64,000 bases of DNA from Janthinobacterium sp. 64 (GCF_002813325.1 NZ_PHUG01000001.1:372001-436000), one strand, 5' to 3'; positions 1 through 13,801 are shown, counted from the stretch's first letter. Notes: generated from the sequence alone by a model not told the origin. Numbers and translations are program-made.

Positions 1-1324
1 ACCAGCGCAGCACGCAGATCGGCGCGGACCTGGCGGAAATCGCCGCGCAGGAAGCGGAGCAAATGCAGACCAAGCTGGAATCGGAAGAGAAATTCGAACA
101 GCTGGACATGGAACTGGGCAACTTGCAGGAAGCGCACGAAGACGGCCATACGGATTTCTTGCAAAAAGAACAGCGTCTGGCCGAAGCACGCGAAGCCTTG
201 CGCGACCTGGAACGGGCTGCCAAGGATACGGAATACGCGGAAAAAGCCCACCGTGCGAAGATCGAGGAATTGCGCCGCAATATCGCCACGGCCAGTACGC
301 AGGCGCAGCAAGTGACGGCCAGCCTGCAGGCGGGCGAACTGGAACTGGCCAACCTGGAAAGCGGCGCGGCGGCCGACGGCTTGCAGGATCTGCTGGAGCG
401 CCGCACCACGCAGGAGCGGGCGCTGGCAGACGCGCGCCATGAACTGGACCAGATTACGCAGCAGCTGCGCCTGTCCGAAGATGCGCGCACGCAATCGGAG
501 CGCAGCTTGCAGCCGCAGCGCGACAAGATCATGGAAATGCAGCTCAAGGAGCAAGCCGCGCGCCTGAACCAGGAGCAATTCGCCCAGCAATTGCTGGAAT
601 CGGGCGCCGATGAAGCGGCCCTGACGGAAAAGCTGCACCCGGACATGCGTCCATCGTATCTGCAGGGCGAAGTGACGCGCCTGACGAACGCCATCACGGG
701 CCTGGGCGCCGTCAACCTGGCCGCGCTGGACGAACTGGCGCAGGCGTCCGAGCGCAAGAATTTCCTCGATGCCCAGAATGCCGACCTGACGGAAGCGATC
801 AATACCTTGGAAGACGCGATCCACAAGATCGACAAGGAAACACGCGACTTGCTGCAAGACACGTTCGACAAGGTCAACCATCACTTTTCCGAGCTGTTCC
901 CCATCCTGTTTGGCGGGGGGCAGGCCAGGCTGACCATGACGGGCGACGAGATTCTCGATTCCGGTGTACAAGTCATGGCGCAGCCTCCTGGCAAGAAAAA
1001 TGCCACCATCCACCTGTTGTCCGGTGGAGAAAAGGCGCTGACCGCAACCGCATTGGTGTTTTCCATGTTCCGCCTGAATCCGGCGCCGTTCTGCCTGCTC
1101 GACGAAGTCGATGCACCGCTGGACGATTCGAACACGGAACGCTTTTGCCGCATGGTCAAGCGCATGTCCGACCAGACCCAATTCCTTTTCATTTCGCATA
1201 ACAAGATTGCGATGGAAATGGCCCATCAATTGATCGGTGTGACGATGCAGGAGCAGGGCGTATCGCGCATCGTGGCGGTGGACATGGAGTCCGCCGCAAA
1301 TTTTGCAACCGAGGCACAAGCAGC

Positions 1325-1328
<4 letters not shown>
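1..1328 (+). CDS. smc: Chromosome segregation protein SMC, C-terminal part (5' end outside window)
   Basis: The reading frame is open from base 3, so the gene starts before the window; only about the last 440 residues are present. They comprise the end of the Gln/Glu/Arg-rich returning coiled coil and the C-terminal half of the ABC-type head. Visible motifs are the ABC signature LLSGGEKAL, Walker B with D-loop CLLDEVDAPLDD, and the switch histidine in FLFISHNK. SMC dimers with ScpA/ScpB condense and segregate origins. The stop overlaps the zipA start (ATGA), indicating translational coupling. The gene looks intact as far as it goes. Confidence 0.95.
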
Positions 1329-4857
<3,529 letters not shown>

Positions 4858-4881
4858 TCATTAAAATATTACACAAGACCC

Positions 4882-5775
4882 ATGAAAAAAATCAGAAAAG
4901 CAGTTTTCCCCGTCGCTGGCCTGGGCAGTCGTTTCTTGCCTGCAACCAAGGCGCAGCCGAAGGAAATGTTACCGATCGTCGACAAGCCATTGATCCAGTA
5001 CGCAGTGGAAGAAGCGGTGGCGGCAGGCATCACGGAAATGATCTTCATTACGGGCCGCAACAAGCGCGCCATCGAAGACCATTTCGATACCGCCTATGAG
5101 CTCGAGTCGGAGCTGGAAGCGGCCGGCAAGCGCCAGTTGCTCGAGATGGTGCAAAACGTCATTCCCAAGCATATCAACTGCATTTACATCCGCCAGTCGG
5201 CGCCGCTGGGCCTGGGGCATGCCGTGCTGTGCGCCCGTCCCGTGATCGGCGACGAGCCGTTTGCCGTCTTGCTGGCCGACGATTTCATGGATGTGGAAGA
5301 GGGCGTGCGCCCCGTGCTGGCGCAGATGACCGATGTTTTCCAGTATGAAAATTGCTCGCTGCTAGCGGTGCAGGACGTGCCGCGCGCGGAAACCAAGCAG
5401 TACGGTATCGTGTCGGCAAAGAATTATCAGCCGGACCTGGAACTGGTCTCGGCCATCGTGGAAAAGCCGGCACCCGAGGAGGCGCCGTCGACCCTGGCCG
5501 TGGTGGGCCGTTATGTGCTGACCAGCCGTGTCTTCGGTCACCTGGAAAACCTGGGTACGGGGGCAGGCGGCGAAATCCAGTTGACGGACGGCATCGCCGC
5601 CCTGATGCGCGAAGAGCGCGTGCTGGCTTACCGCTATCAGGGGCAGCGCTATGATTGCGGCTCCAAGCTCGGCTATCTGAAGGCTACGACGGCGATGGGC
5701 ATGAAGCATCCGGAAACGGGCGCCGCGTTCCGCACTTACCTGCAACAACTGCAATCGGCACTGGAAGCAAAATGA
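4882..5775 (+). CDS. galU: UTP-glucose-1-phosphate uridylyltransferase
   Basis: GalU makes UDP-glucose from UTP and glucose-1-phosphate, feeding exopolysaccharide, LPS core and trehalose synthesis. The 297-residue product begins with the family nucleotide-binding signature ([20 protein letters not shown], then the [13 protein letters not shown] block) and keeps the GEIQLTDGI motif near the C-terminus. The ATG follows an A/T-rich gap of 24 bases after ligA. Its stop overlaps the def start (ATGA), so galU and def are probably translated together. Confidence 0.97.
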   Translation: MKKIRKAVFPVAGLGSRFLPATKAQPKEMLPIVDKPLIQYAVEEAVAAGITEMIFITGRNKRAIEDHFDTAYELESELEAAGKRQLLEMVQNVIPKHINCIYIRQSAPLGLGHAVLCARPVIGDEPFAVLLADDFMDVEEGVRPVLAQMTDVFQYENCSLLAVQDVPRAETKQYGIVSAKNYQPDLELVSAIVEKPAPEEAPSTLAVVGRYVLTSRVFGHLENLGTGAGGEIQLTDGIAALMREERVLAYRYQGQRYDCGSKLGYLKATTAMGMKHPETGAAFRTYLQQLQSALEAK

Positions 5776-6308
5776 CCGTACGTGAAATCCTCAAGATGGG
5801 CGATCCGCGCCTGCTGCGCATGGCCGAGCCCGTGCGCGAATTCGATACGCCCGAACTGCAGGCGCTGATTGCCGACATGTTCGACACCATGCATGCGGCC
5901 AATGGCGCGGGCCTGGCGGCGCCGCAGATCGGCGTCAACCTGCAGCTGGTGATCTACGGCTTCAAGCAGAATCTGCGCTACCCTGACGCGCCGCAAGTGC
6001 CGGAAACCGTGCTGATCAACCCTGTGCTGACGCCGTTGACGGAGCGCAAGGAAGAGGGCTTTGAAGGCTGTTTGTCCGTGCCAGGTTTGCGCGGCAGCGT
6101 GCCGCGCTGGAGCGAGCTGCACTATGAAGGTGTGGACCAGTTCGGCCAGCCCATCAGCCGCGATTGCGACGGCTTCCATGCCCGCGTGGTGCAGCATGAA
6201 GTGGACCATTTGCACGGCATTCTGTATCCGATGCGTATCGTCGATTTCACGCAGTTCGGCTATACGGAAGTCATGTTTCCGGACCTGGATCCGAACGACG
6301 ACGATTGA
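5772..6308 (+). CDS. def: Peptide deformylase
   Basis: Def removes the formyl group from nascent N-terminal formylmethionine. The 178-residue protein shows all three deformylase motifs: [19 protein letters not shown] (metal-ligand Cys) and QHEVDHLHG (HExxH; two His ligands and the catalytic Glu). The start chosen is the ATG overlapping the galU stop, giving the normal [15 protein letters not shown] beginning; a longer in-frame extension into galU is ignored. This spacing to galU resembles related genomes rather than the usual def-fmt pair; fmt is not in the window. Confidence 0.96.
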   Translation: MTVREILKMGDPRLLRMAEPVREFDTPELQALIADMFDTMHAANGAGLAAPQIGVNLQLVIYGFKQNLRYPDAPQVPETVLINPVLTPLTERKEEGFEGCLSVPGLRGSVPRWSELHYEGVDQFGQPISRDCDGFHARVVQHEVDHLHGILYPMRIVDFTQFGYTEVMFPDLDPNDDD

Positions 6309-6310
6309 TC

Positions 6311-6410
6311 GGCGCCTGAGAAAACGTCCATGGCGGCGTTGCATTGCCTCGCCGTACTATTCGTACTGTCTTCGGCAATGCGCCTTGCCCTGAACATTTT
6401 TCAGGCGCCT
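6311..6410. repeat. 100-nt interspersed palindromic repeat, copy A
   Basis: Copy A starts just after the def stop. It can fold almost end to end. The outer arms GCGCCTGAG (near 6312) and CAGGCGC (near 6403) pair, and an inner stem GCATTGCC/GGCAATGC flanks a loop containing GTACTATTCGTAC. A second copy of equal length lies at 14673-14772 and shares the central core GTACTGTCTTCGGC and the block CGCCTTGCCCTGAAC. Stem bases differ between the copies but pairing is largely kept. It has no coding capacity. Its nature (REP/MITE-like DNA element or structured RNA) is unknown. Confidence 0.8.
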
Positions 6411-6430
6411 CGTGACTTTGGCTGTTAAAC

Positions 6431-6470
6431 AAAAAATGGCCGCGCAGCATGAGCTGGGCGGCCATTTTTT
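6431..6470. terminator. Bidirectional intrinsic terminator between def and the PilZ gene
   Basis: A perfect stem AAAAAATGGCCGC / GCGGCCATTTTTT lies between two convergent genes. It has a T-run on the plus strand and, because the left arm is A-rich, also one on the minus strand. It would end both def and PilZ-gene transcription. Confidence 0.85.
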
Positions 6471-6485
6471 ATACGTGAAGCGAAC

Positions 6486-7250
6486 CTAGCGCACCTTGCG
6501 GCTGCTGCCCAGGTTATCGAGCAGCGTCTTCAATTCATCCTGCATGGCATCCGTCAGGTTCAGGAAGCGGCAGCCGATCTGCACTTGCTCGCCCAGCAGG
6601 AAGGAGCGGAAGGTGCGCGAGAGGCGGATTTCCAGGTCGGCGATCATGACCTTGTCCGGCCCCAGTTCCAGCCGTACGCGCGACAGCTTGCGGCCCACGT
6701 ACAGGCCGACCGTATCGCGCGGGTGGGCACGCATGCCGATGCCACCGGCGGAGAAATCATACAGCTGCAATTCATACGGCCGGCCTTCCAGCACGAAGGC
6801 AGCCAGGTAGTACACGCCCAGCGGCGTTTCCAGGCGCGCCGATTCGCGCCGTTCCAGCACCAGGCAATGGCTGGGGAAGTTCGTCAGGTAGACGTTCGGC
6901 CGCTCGGGATACGCTTGCCATTCGCCATTGATGGTAAATTGCAGCTTGGCGCTTTGTACCCACGACACAAACGTGGCGCCGCCTTCGGGCAGGGTAGCGC
7001 CCTCATTGAGTTCCAGCACGAATTGCGGCAAGTCGTCGTCGACGGACAAGATGCGCGCCATGATGACGTCTTCGCCGCCTGTCGGGTAAATGGAAATGGC
7101 GTCGCCGTTATCAGCCAGGCTGCACAGGGTTTCGCCGATATCCCACGGATCGCTCATATGGTGCGGCTTGGTGCCTGGCTCCATCGGCTCGGCCACATCG
7201 GCCAGGCTGGGCGCGCCTTTGCGCAGGGGATTAGGAATGGGATCGTTCAC
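6486..7250 (-). CDS. PilZ-domain flagellar-brake-like protein (YcgR family)
   Basis: The 254-residue soluble protein has an N-terminal YcgR-type beta domain (about 33-125) and a C-terminal PilZ domain. The c-di-GMP-binding signature is intact: RxxxR at R135-R139 (ERRESAR) and D165-x-S167-x-x-G170 (DFSAGG). In the family, c-di-GMP-loaded YcgR slows the flagellar motor. It is not among flagellar genes here. It stands alone on the minus strand with its own terminator downstream and an A/T-rich upstream gap, which suggests single-gene transcription. The motor role is inferred from domain order. Confidence 0.85.
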   Translation of the reverse strand: MNDPIPNPLRKGAPSLADVAEPMEPGTKPHHMSDPWDIGETLCSLADNGDAISIYPTGGEDVIMARILSVDDDLPQFVLELNEGATLPEGGATFVSWVQSAKLQFTINGEWQAYPERPNVYLTNFPSHCLVLERRESARLETPLGVYYLAAFVLEGRPYELQLYDFSAGGIGMRAHPRDTVGLYVGRKLSRVRLELGPDKVMIADLEIRLSRTFRSFLLGEQVQIGCRFLNLTDAMQDELKTLLDNLGSSRKVR

Positions 7251-7380
7251 GACAGCGTATCTCTTGTAATTTCTAATGGGGAAGAGTGTATAGGTTCAAG
7301 GCAATATTTGCTAACTAAATCACAATAATTGCCTTTATTCCACTATTTTTGTTGCCTGCTGGATATAGATCCCGGCACGC

Positions 7381-8130
7381 TTAAAACTGTTCGTCCGCAC
7401 TCAGGTAACGCCATTGGCCCGTCGGCAAGTCGCCCAGCTTGACCTTGCCGATGCGCACGCGTTTCAGGCCCAGCACTTTCAGGCCGACGGCTTCGCACAT
7501 GCGGCGGATCTGGCGTTTCTTGCCTTCGCGCAGCGTAAAGCTCAGCTGGTCTTCGTTTTGCCAGCGCACCTTCGCCGGCAGCAGTGGCTTGCCGTCGAGC
7601 CACAGGCCGTGGTTGAGCTTTTTCAGTTCGCTGTCGGGCAGGACGTCGCCCTTGGTGTAGCTGACGCGCACCAGGTATTCCTTGTCGATATCGGTATCGT
7701 GGCCGATCAGCTGCTTGGCCACGCGGCCATCCTGGGTCAGCACCAGCAAGCCGACGGAATCGATGTCCAGGCGGCCGGCGGCCACCAGGCTGCGCAGCTG
7801 GGTCGGGTGGAACTGTTCCGGGCTGCGGTCTTCCGCCCAGCGGTTTTCCGCCTTGATCAGGGCCACGGCGGGCGTGTAGCCGTCTTCGGCCTGGCCGCTG
7901 ACGTAGCCGACGGGTTTGTTGATCAGTACGGTGACGCGCTTCGATTGCTCGGCCGCCGCCTGGCGTTCCACGGTGACTTTCTGGCTCGGGTAAACCTTGC
8001 TGCCCAGCTCGGATACCACCTTGCCGTCAACGCGGACCCAGCCGCGCGCGATCCATTCATCGGCTTCACGGCGCGAGGACAGGCCCAGTTCGGACATGCG
8101 TTTGGATAAGCGTAATAATTCTTCGGTCAT
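7381..8130 (-). CDS. RsuA/RluB/RluE/RluF-family rRNA pseudouridine synthase
   Basis: The 249-residue protein isomerises uridine to pseudouridine in rRNA. An S4 RNA-binding domain at the N-terminus (RLSKRMSELGLSSRREADEW) is followed by the catalytic domain. That domain carries the active-site aspartate motif GRLDIDSVGLLVLT, the IDKEYLVRV block and the REGKKRQIRRMC motif. The order and the KEYLV block fit RluF (23S U2604) better than RsuA, but the long basic C-terminal tail of E. coli RluF is missing, so the exact target is open. glnD lies 41 bases upstream on the same strand and may share its transcript. Confidence 0.88.
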   Translation of the reverse strand: MTEELLRLSKRMSELGLSSRREADEWIARGWVRVDGKVVSELGSKVYPSQKVTVERQAAAEQSKRVTVLINKPVGYVSGQAEDGYTPAVALIKAENRWAEDRSPEQFHPTQLRSLVAAGRLDIDSVGLLVLTQDGRVAKQLIGHDTDIDKEYLVRVSYTKGDVLPDSELKKLNHGLWLDGKPLLPAKVRWQNEDQLSFTLREGKKRQIRRMCEAVGLKVLGLKRVRIGKVKLGDLPTGQWRYLSADEQF

Positions 8131-8171
8131 GTTGTTTCAGTTTCAGTAAGGGTAGGCGCTGCGCACCAGGT

Positions 8172-10739
8172 TTACACCTTCAGCGCATCGAGTAAATCGG
8201 TTTCCAGCAATATCTGGTTGCGGGCATTGTTGAGCGCGGGGCCATCGACGAGGAAGACGTCTTCGACCCGCTCGCCCAGGGTCATGATCTTGGCCGTGTG
8301 CAAGTTGATGCGGTACTTGGTCAGCACATTGGCGATCGCATACAGCAGGCCCGTGCGGTCGTTGGCGGCCACCGACAGCAGGTAGTACTGGCCCTTTTCA
8401 TCGGGCCGCAAGTCCACGGTCGGCTGGAAGGGGAAGGTGCGCGACAGGCGCGACAGCCGTCCCTTGCCCGGCTGCGGCAGCGGCGTCTGCGACTGCAGCA
8501 GTTCGCCCAGCTCATGCTCGATCAGGCTGATGATGTCACGGTAGCTCTTGGCGAAGTTCTGCTCCGTGACGAGGAAGGTGTCGAGCGCATAGCCGTTCTT
8601 CGTCGTGTGGATCTTCGCGTCGAGGATGCTGAAATTCTTGCGGTCGAAATAGCTGCAGATGCGCGCGAACAGGTCGGGCTGGTCGGCCACGTAGACGGCC
8701 ACCTGCAGGCCTTCGCCGATGGGCGCCAGCCGGCATTTTACCACCGGCAACTTGCTGTCGAGCTTGTCATACAGCGAGCGCGTCTGCCAGGCGATGTCGG
8801 AAGCGTCGTGGCGCAGGAAATACGCCACATCGAGCTGTTGCCACAGTTTCAGGTGGGCATCGGGCGGCAAGCCGTACAGGCGCAGGGTGGCCAGCGCTTC
8901 CTGCTGGCGGTTTTTCAGTTCGCGGTCGGCCGTGTGCGGCTCGCCGCCCAGCACGCGCAGGGTGATCTTGTACAGGTCTTCCAGCAGCTTGCCCTTCCAC
9001 GCGTTCCACACTTTCGGGCTGGTGCCGCGGATGTCGGCCACCGTCAGCAGGTACAAACCCGTCAGGTGGCGCTCGTCCCTGACCACCTTGGCAAATGCGG
9101 CGATGACGTCGGGATCGGACAGGTCCTGCTTTTGCGCCACTTGCGACATGGTCAAATGATTTTCCACCAAGAAAGCGATCAGTTCCGTGTCATCAAACGA
9201 CATGCCGTGCTCCTGGCAGAACTGGGTGGCGTCGGCCACGCCCAGCTTGGAATGGTCGCCGCCGCGGCCTTTGGCAATGTCGTGGAACAGGGCCGCCACG
9301 TACAGCAGCCACGACTGCGAGAAATCGGCCATCAGCTGGCTACAGAACGGGTATTCGTGTGCATGTTCGCTCATGGTGAAGCGGCGCATGTTGCGCACCA
9401 CCATCAAAATGTGCTGGTCGACCGTGTACACGTGGAACAGGTCGTGCTGCATCTGGCCCACGATGCGGCGGAAATTCGGCAGGTAGCGCCCCAGGATGCT
9501 CATCTCGTTCATGCGCCGCAGCGCGTGGATGATGCCCACGGGTGCTTTCATGATGCGCAGGAACAGGGCGCGGTTGACGGGGTCCTGGCGGAAGGCGGCG
9601 TCGATCTTGAAGCGCGCGTGCCACAGGGCCCGCGTGGCGCGCGAGGTCATGCCTTTCAGGGCCGGGCGCTCCGTCATCAGGACGAAGATTTCCAGCACGG
9701 CCGACGGGTATTGTTCGAAGGTATCGTCGGCGCTGATGTCGATCAGGCTGTTGACTTCATTGAAGCGCTCGTTGATGGGCACGGCCACGTCGTCTTGCGG
9801 GAATAGCCGTGCCTCGATGTTTTGCAGCAAAATCGTGTTGAGCTGGGTCACCGTCTTGGCTGCCCAGTAATAGCGCTGCATCAGGAATTCGCTGGCGCGG
9901 CGCATGTGCGGCCCGCTGCCCGTCGCTTGCAAGCCCAGCGATTCGGCGATCGCCGTCTGCACGTCGAACACGAGGCGGTCTTCGCGCCGTCCCGCATGCA
10001 GGTGCAGGCGCACGCGGATATCCTTGAAGGCGCGCTCCTTTTCCATCAGCTGGCGCGCTTCCGTCAGGGTGATCAGGCCGCCCGTGGCCAGGGTGCGCCA
10101 CGAATTGGCCAGGCCGGCCGCCTTGGCCACCCACAAAATCACTTGCAAGTCGCGCAGGCCGCCCGGGCTTTCCTTGCAGTTCGGTTCCAGGCTGAAGGCC
10201 GTGTCTTCGTACTTGGCGTGCCGCTGGCGCATTTCCGCCGTTTTCGCCTGGAAAAACGCCTGCGGGTCCATCGCCGCATCGTAGCGCCGCTGCAATTGCG
10301 CGAACAGGTCCGCGTTGCCGCACACGAGGCGCGCTTCGAGCAAGCTCGTTTGCACGGTGATGTCGGCCTTCGATTCGAGCATGCACTCATCGACCGTGCG
10401 GATGCTGTGACCGATTTCCAGGCCCAGGTCCCACAGCAGCTGCACCAGTTCTTCCAGTTTTTCCTGCGCGGCGGCGTCCGGCGATTGTTGCAGCAGGATC
10501 AGCAGGTCGACGTCGGAATACGGAAACAGTTCCCCGCGGCCATAGCCGCCCACGCCTACCAGTGAAGTGCCGGGCGGCAAACCCGCTTCCTGCCAGGCGC
10601 GCGCCAGCACGCCATCGACGCTGTGGCGCAGGCTGCGCAGCAGTTTTTCAGGCTTGCCGTCGGCCTGGAAGGCCGCAATGACGACCTGGCGGTCGGCTTT
10701 CAGTTGCTGCTTCAGCTGTTCCCGAATCTGCTTTTTCAT
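8172..10739 (-). CDS. glnD: Bifunctional PII uridylyltransferase / uridylyl-removing enzyme
   Basis: GlnD senses glutamine and modifies PII (GlnB/GlnK), controlling nitrogen assimilation. The 855 residues show the nucleotidyltransferase motif VGVGGYGRGELFPYSDVDLL (61-80, with D76 and D78). The HD hydrolase motif FHDIAKGRGGDHS lies around residue 485. Two ACT domains at the C-terminus (about 700-790 and 785-855) should bind glutamine. All key residues are present. It lies downstream of map on the same strand (36-base gap), the usual betaproteobacterial map-glnD order opposite rpsB. Confidence 0.97.
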   Translation of the reverse strand: MKKQIREQLKQQLKADRQVVIAAFQADGKPEKLLRSLRHSVDGVLARAWQEAGLPPGTSLVGVGGYGRGELFPYSDVDLLILLQQSPDAAAQEKLEELVQLLWDLGLEIGHSIRTVDECMLESKADITVQTSLLEARLVCGNADLFAQLQRRYDAAMDPQAFFQAKTAEMRQRHAKYEDTAFSLEPNCKESPGGLRDLQVILWVAKAAGLANSWRTLATGGLITLTEARQLMEKERAFKDIRVRLHLHAGRREDRLVFDVQTAIAESLGLQATGSGPHMRRASEFLMQRYYWAAKTVTQLNTILLQNIEARLFPQDDVAVPINERFNEVNSLIDISADDTFEQYPSAVLEIFVLMTERPALKGMTSRATRALWHARFKIDAAFRQDPVNRALFLRIMKAPVGIIHALRRMNEMSILGRYLPNFRRIVGQMQHDLFHVYTVDQHILMVVRNMRRFTMSEHAHEYPFCSQLMADFSQSWLLYVAALFHDIAKGRGGDHSKLGVADATQFCQEHGMSFDDTELIAFLVENHLTMSQVAQKQDLSDPDVIAAFAKVVRDERHLTGLYLLTVADIRGTSPKVWNAWKGKLLEDLYKITLRVLGGEPHTADRELKNRQQEALATLRLYGLPPDAHLKLWQQLDVAYFLRHDASDIAWQTRSLYDKLDSKLPVVKCRLAPIGEGLQVAVYVADQPDLFARICSYFDRKNFSILDAKIHTTKNGYALDTFLVTEQNFAKSYRDIISLIEHELGELLQSQTPLPQPGKGRLSRLSRTFPFQPTVDLRPDEKGQYYLLSVAANDRTGLLYAIANVLTKYRINLHTAKIMTLGERVEDVFLVDGPALNNARNQILLETDLLDALKV

Positions 10740-10775
10740 CTGGGCCCTGGGGTGGCGGTGCGTGGGATGGGAGAA

Positions 10776-11588
10776 TCAGGCTTTGTTCAGGATCAGGGCG
10801 GGCGGTGGCGGCATGCCGGGCGAGACGGTCAGCACTTCATAGCCCGTTTCCGTCACCAGCACCGTGTGTTCCCATTGCGCCGACAGGCTGCGGTCCTTGG
10901 TTTTGATGGTCCAGCCATCGTTCATTTCGCGGATCTCGCGGCGGCCCGAGTTGATCATCGGTTCCACCGTGAAAATCATGCCCGCTTCCAGGCGCTCCAG
11001 GGTGCCCGGTTTGCCGTAGTGCAGCACTTGCGGTTCTTCATGGAAGACCTTGCCGATGCCGTGGCCGCAGAATTCGCGCACCACGCTGTAGCCGGCTTTT
11101 TCCGCATGCTGCTGGATGGCGTGGCCGATATCGCCCAGGTGGGCGCCTGGCTTGATCTGGTCGATTCCCAGCCACATGCATTCATAGGTGATTTCCGACA
11201 GGCGCTTGGCCAGGATGGTCGGCGTGCCGACGAGGAACATGCGGCTGTTGTCGCCGTGGTAGCCATCCTTGATGACGGTGATGTCGAGGTTGACGGAGTC
11301 GCCGCTCTTCAAGACCTTGTCACCGGGAATGCCGTGGCAAATGACGTCGTTGACGGAGGTGCAAATGGCTTTCGGGTACGGCGTGTAGCCAGGAGGACAG
11401 TAGTTCAGCGGGGCAGGGATGGTGCCTTGCACGTTGACCATGTATTCGTGGCACAGGCGGTCCAGTTCGCCGGTCGTGACGCCGACCTTGACGAAGGGAG
11501 TGATGTAATCGAGTACTTCGGCGCCGAGCTTGCCGGCAACGCGCATGCCTTCGATGTCGGCGGCGCTATTGATACGGATGGTGGACAT
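10776..11588 (-). CDS. map: Type I methionine aminopeptidase
   Basis: Map removes the initiator methionine after deformylation. The 270-residue product starts MSTIRINSAADIEGMR; a longer in-frame upstream extension lacks family similarity and is not used. All five metal ligands are visible: D102 (SVNLDIT), D113 (YHGDN), H176 (FCGHGIG), E209 (FTVEPM) and E240 (AQWEHTV). It is divergent from rpsB across about 390 bases, a classic bacterial arrangement, and is followed by glnD. Confidence 0.96.
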   Translation of the reverse strand: MSTIRINSAADIEGMRVAGKLGAEVLDYITPFVKVGVTTGELDRLCHEYMVNVQGTIPAPLNYCPPGYTPYPKAICTSVNDVICHGIPGDKVLKSGDSVNLDITVIKDGYHGDNSRMFLVGTPTILAKRLSEITYECMWLGIDQIKPGAHLGDIGHAIQQHAEKAGYSVVREFCGHGIGKVFHEEPQVLHYGKPGTLERLEAGMIFTVEPMINSGRREIREMNDGWTIKTKDRSLSAQWEHTVLVTETGYEVLTVSPGMPPPPALILNKA

Positions 11589-11978
11589 GGTGTGATTCGC
11601 AATCTGCAAGATGTTCGGGTGAAAAGCACAGACGATTCTCAGCGTATGAGGAAAAGTCTGCAAATATGTCGAAATTATAAACGAGGCGCCCGGCATCCGC
11701 CGCCTCCATCCTATGGCTGGCAGGCGATTTTTGCGGGAAAACCCATGGGCGATACGCCTTGCACCAGCGTGGTGCAACGCTTGCCGTCGCTGCGCGCGCG
11801 ATTTGCGCCGTGGACTTGATGGAATGGGCATTTCAGTGTAGAATCCCGGGTTGCTTGAATTCTCTTTTGGGCAATGCAGTAAAACAGTGTCTTTAATTTA
11901 TATAAACACGCGAATCCGGTCGACAAGGGTGCCTGTATGGTGACTGATCGGATTCCAGACCCAACCCTGGAGTTAATA
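11589..11978. promoter_or_regulatory. map/rpsB divergent region with likely rpsB promoter and leader
   Basis: This 390-base gap holds a good sigma-70 promoter for rpsB-tsf: TTGATG (11816-11821), a 17-base spacer and TAGAAT (11839-11844). A leader of about 125 bases follows and ends with the Shine-Dalgarno GGAG upstream of ATG 11979. rpsB leaders are targets of S2 autoregulation in some bacteria, but no defined S2-binding structure could be recognised here by eye. The map-proximal half is A/T-richer and probably holds the map promoter on the minus strand. Confidence 0.6.
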
Positions 11979-12731
11979 ATGTCCGTAACAATGCGCGAAA
12001 TGCTGGAAGCCGGTGTCCACTTTGGTCACCAAACCCGTTTTTGGAATCCAAAAATGGCACCGTTCATCTTCGGCCATCGCAACAAGATCCACATCATCAA
12101 CCTGGAAAAAACCATGGCGATGTACCAGGACGCAATGAAGCACGTGCGTCAACTGGCTGCAAACCGTGGCACCATCCTGATGGTTGGCACCAAGCGTCAA
12201 GCTCGCGAAATCATCGCTGCTGAAGCACAACGCGCTGGCGTGCCTTTCGTTGATCAACGTTGGTTGGGCGGCATGCTGACCAACTTCAAAACGATCAAAA
12301 CCTCGATCAAGCGTCTGAAAGACATGGAAGTCATGGTTGAAGATGGTTCGATCGAGAAGCTGTCGAAAAAAGAAGCGCTGATGTTCTCCCGCGAAATGAT
12401 CAAGCTGCAAAAATCGATCGGCGGCATCAAGGACATGGGCGGCATTCCTGACGCAATCTTCGTCGTCGACGTCGGCTACCACAAAGGTGCGATCACCGAA
12501 GCAGCTAAACTGGGTATCCCGGTCATCGGCGTTGTCGATACCAACCACTCCCCAGAAGGCGTGAACTTCGTGATCCCAGGTAACGATGACTCCTCGAAAG
12601 CCATCATGTTGTACGCTCGCGGTGTTGCTGATGCAATCATCGAAGGCCGTGCAGCTGCCGGTAACGAAGTTGTTGAAATGGTTAAAGCAGCCGCTGGCGA
12701 CGAATTCGTCGAAGTAAGCGAACAGGCTTAA
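11979..12731 (+). CDS. rpsB: 30S ribosomal protein S2
   Basis: S2 (250 residues here) binds the 30S head-body junction. The sequence begins [19 protein letters not shown] and continues [13 protein letters not shown], the near-invariant S2 N-terminus, and keeps the [12 protein letters not shown] block. A GTG/ATG further upstream in frame would add 14 unconserved residues, whereas ATG 11979 has GGAG at proper distance. Codon choice is visibly biased as in highly expressed genes. tsf follows after a terminator-like hairpin, as in most proteobacteria. Confidence 0.98.
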   Translation: MSVTMREMLEAGVHFGHQTRFWNPKMAPFIFGHRNKIHIINLEKTMAMYQDAMKHVRQLAANRGTILMVGTKRQAREIIAAEAQRAGVPFVDQRWLGGMLTNFKTIKTSIKRLKDMEVMVEDGSIEKLSKKEALMFSREMIKLQKSIGGIKDMGGIPDAIFVVDVGYHKGAITEAAKLGIPVIGVVDTNHSPEGVNFVIPGNDDSSKAIMLYARGVADAIIEGRAAAGNEVVEMVKAAAGDEFVEVSEQA

Positions 12732-12776
12732 TGGCCAGGCTATCGCGAGGTAGCCGTTTGTAAGCACAGCAGTAAG

Positions 12777-12810
12777 GGAAAAGGGGTGGCAGCAGCTCCC
12801 CCTTTTTTTT
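12777..12810 (+). terminator. Intrinsic terminator/attenuator between rpsB and tsf
   Basis: The stem AAAAGGGG / CCCCCTTTT with a run of eight or more T lies in the rpsB-tsf gap. Because the two genes are normally co-transcribed, it probably acts as a partial terminator that sets a higher rpsB than tsf level. Confidence 0.75.
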
Positions 12811-12889
12811 AACAAAAAAACGATAGTGACCGCTGGCGAGGCATATCTGCCCGGCCGCGACTATCGACTCACCGAATCAGGAGAAACAC

Positions 12890-13801
12890 ATGGCAGCGAT
12901 TACAGCAGCGATGGTAGGCGAATTGCGCGGCAAAACCGACGCACCAATGATGGAATGCAAAAAAGCACTGACCGAAGCCGAAGGCGACATGGCGCGTGCG
13001 GAAGAGATCCTGCGCGTCAAACTGGGCGGCAAGGCATCGAAAGCATCGGCACGCATCACCGCTGAAGGCGTCGTGGCAACCTACATCGCCAATGGCGTAG
13101 GCGCCCTGGTCGAAGTGAACTCGGAAACCGACTTCGTTGCGAAAAACGACGATTTCCTGGCACTGGCCAACAACGCTGCCCGTCTGGTAGCGGAACACAA
13201 CCCGGCTGACGTCGCTGCCCTGCTGGCCCTGCCACTCGATGGCAAGACCCTGGATGAAGTGCGCGCTGCCCTGATCGGCAAAATCGGCGAAAACATGACC
13301 ATCCGCCGCTTCCAGCGTTTCGAAACCAGCGCCAAGCTGGCATCGTACCTGCACGGTGCGCGCATTGGCGTGATCGTCGAATTCGACGGCGCCGATGAGC
13401 AAGTGGGCAAAGACGTGGCCATGCACATCGCTGCCATGAAGCCAGTGTCGCTGTCGTCGAACGAAGTTCCAGCGGAACTGATCGAAAAAGAGCGTTCGGT
13501 TGCCCAACTGAAAGCCGAAGAAGATGCAGCCAAAGCGGCCGCCGAAGGCAAGCCAGCGCAATCGCCGGAAATTCTGGCCAAGCGCCTGGAAGGTTCCGTA
13601 CAGAAGTTCCTGAAAGAAGTATCGCTGCTGAACCAGGCTTTCGTGAAAAACGACAAGCTGTCGGTTGAGCAAATGCTGAAGGCGGCTAACACCAGCGTCA
13701 AAGGTTTTGCCATGTACGTGGTAGGCGAAGGCATCGAGAAGAAGCAAGACGACTTCGCAGCAGAAGTCGCAGCACAGATGGCTGCCTCCCAGGGAGCGTA
13801 A
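12890..13801 (+). CDS. tsf: Translation elongation factor Ts
   Basis: EF-Ts is the guanine nucleotide exchange factor for EF-Tu. The 303-residue protein has the N-terminal UBA-like helix bundle with the signature [17 protein letters not shown], the core block [13 protein letters not shown], a coiled-coil insertion, and the C-terminal module. The ATG follows a strong Shine-Dalgarno (AGGAGAAACAC). The codon bias is that of a highly expressed gene, like rpsB. A clear terminator follows directly. Confidence 0.98.
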   Translation: MAAITAAMVGELRGKTDAPMMECKKALTEAEGDMARAEEILRVKLGGKASKASARITAEGVVATYIANGVGALVEVNSETDFVAKNDDFLALANNAARLVAEHNPADVAALLALPLDGKTLDEVRAALIGKIGENMTIRRFQRFETSAKLASYLHGARIGVIVEFDGADEQVGKDVAMHIAAMKPVSLSSNEVPAELIEKERSVAQLKAEEDAAKAAAEGKPAQSPEILAKRLEGSVQKFLKEVSLLNQAFVKNDKLSVEQMLKAANTSVKGFAMYVVGEGIEKKQDDFAAEVAAQMAASQGA

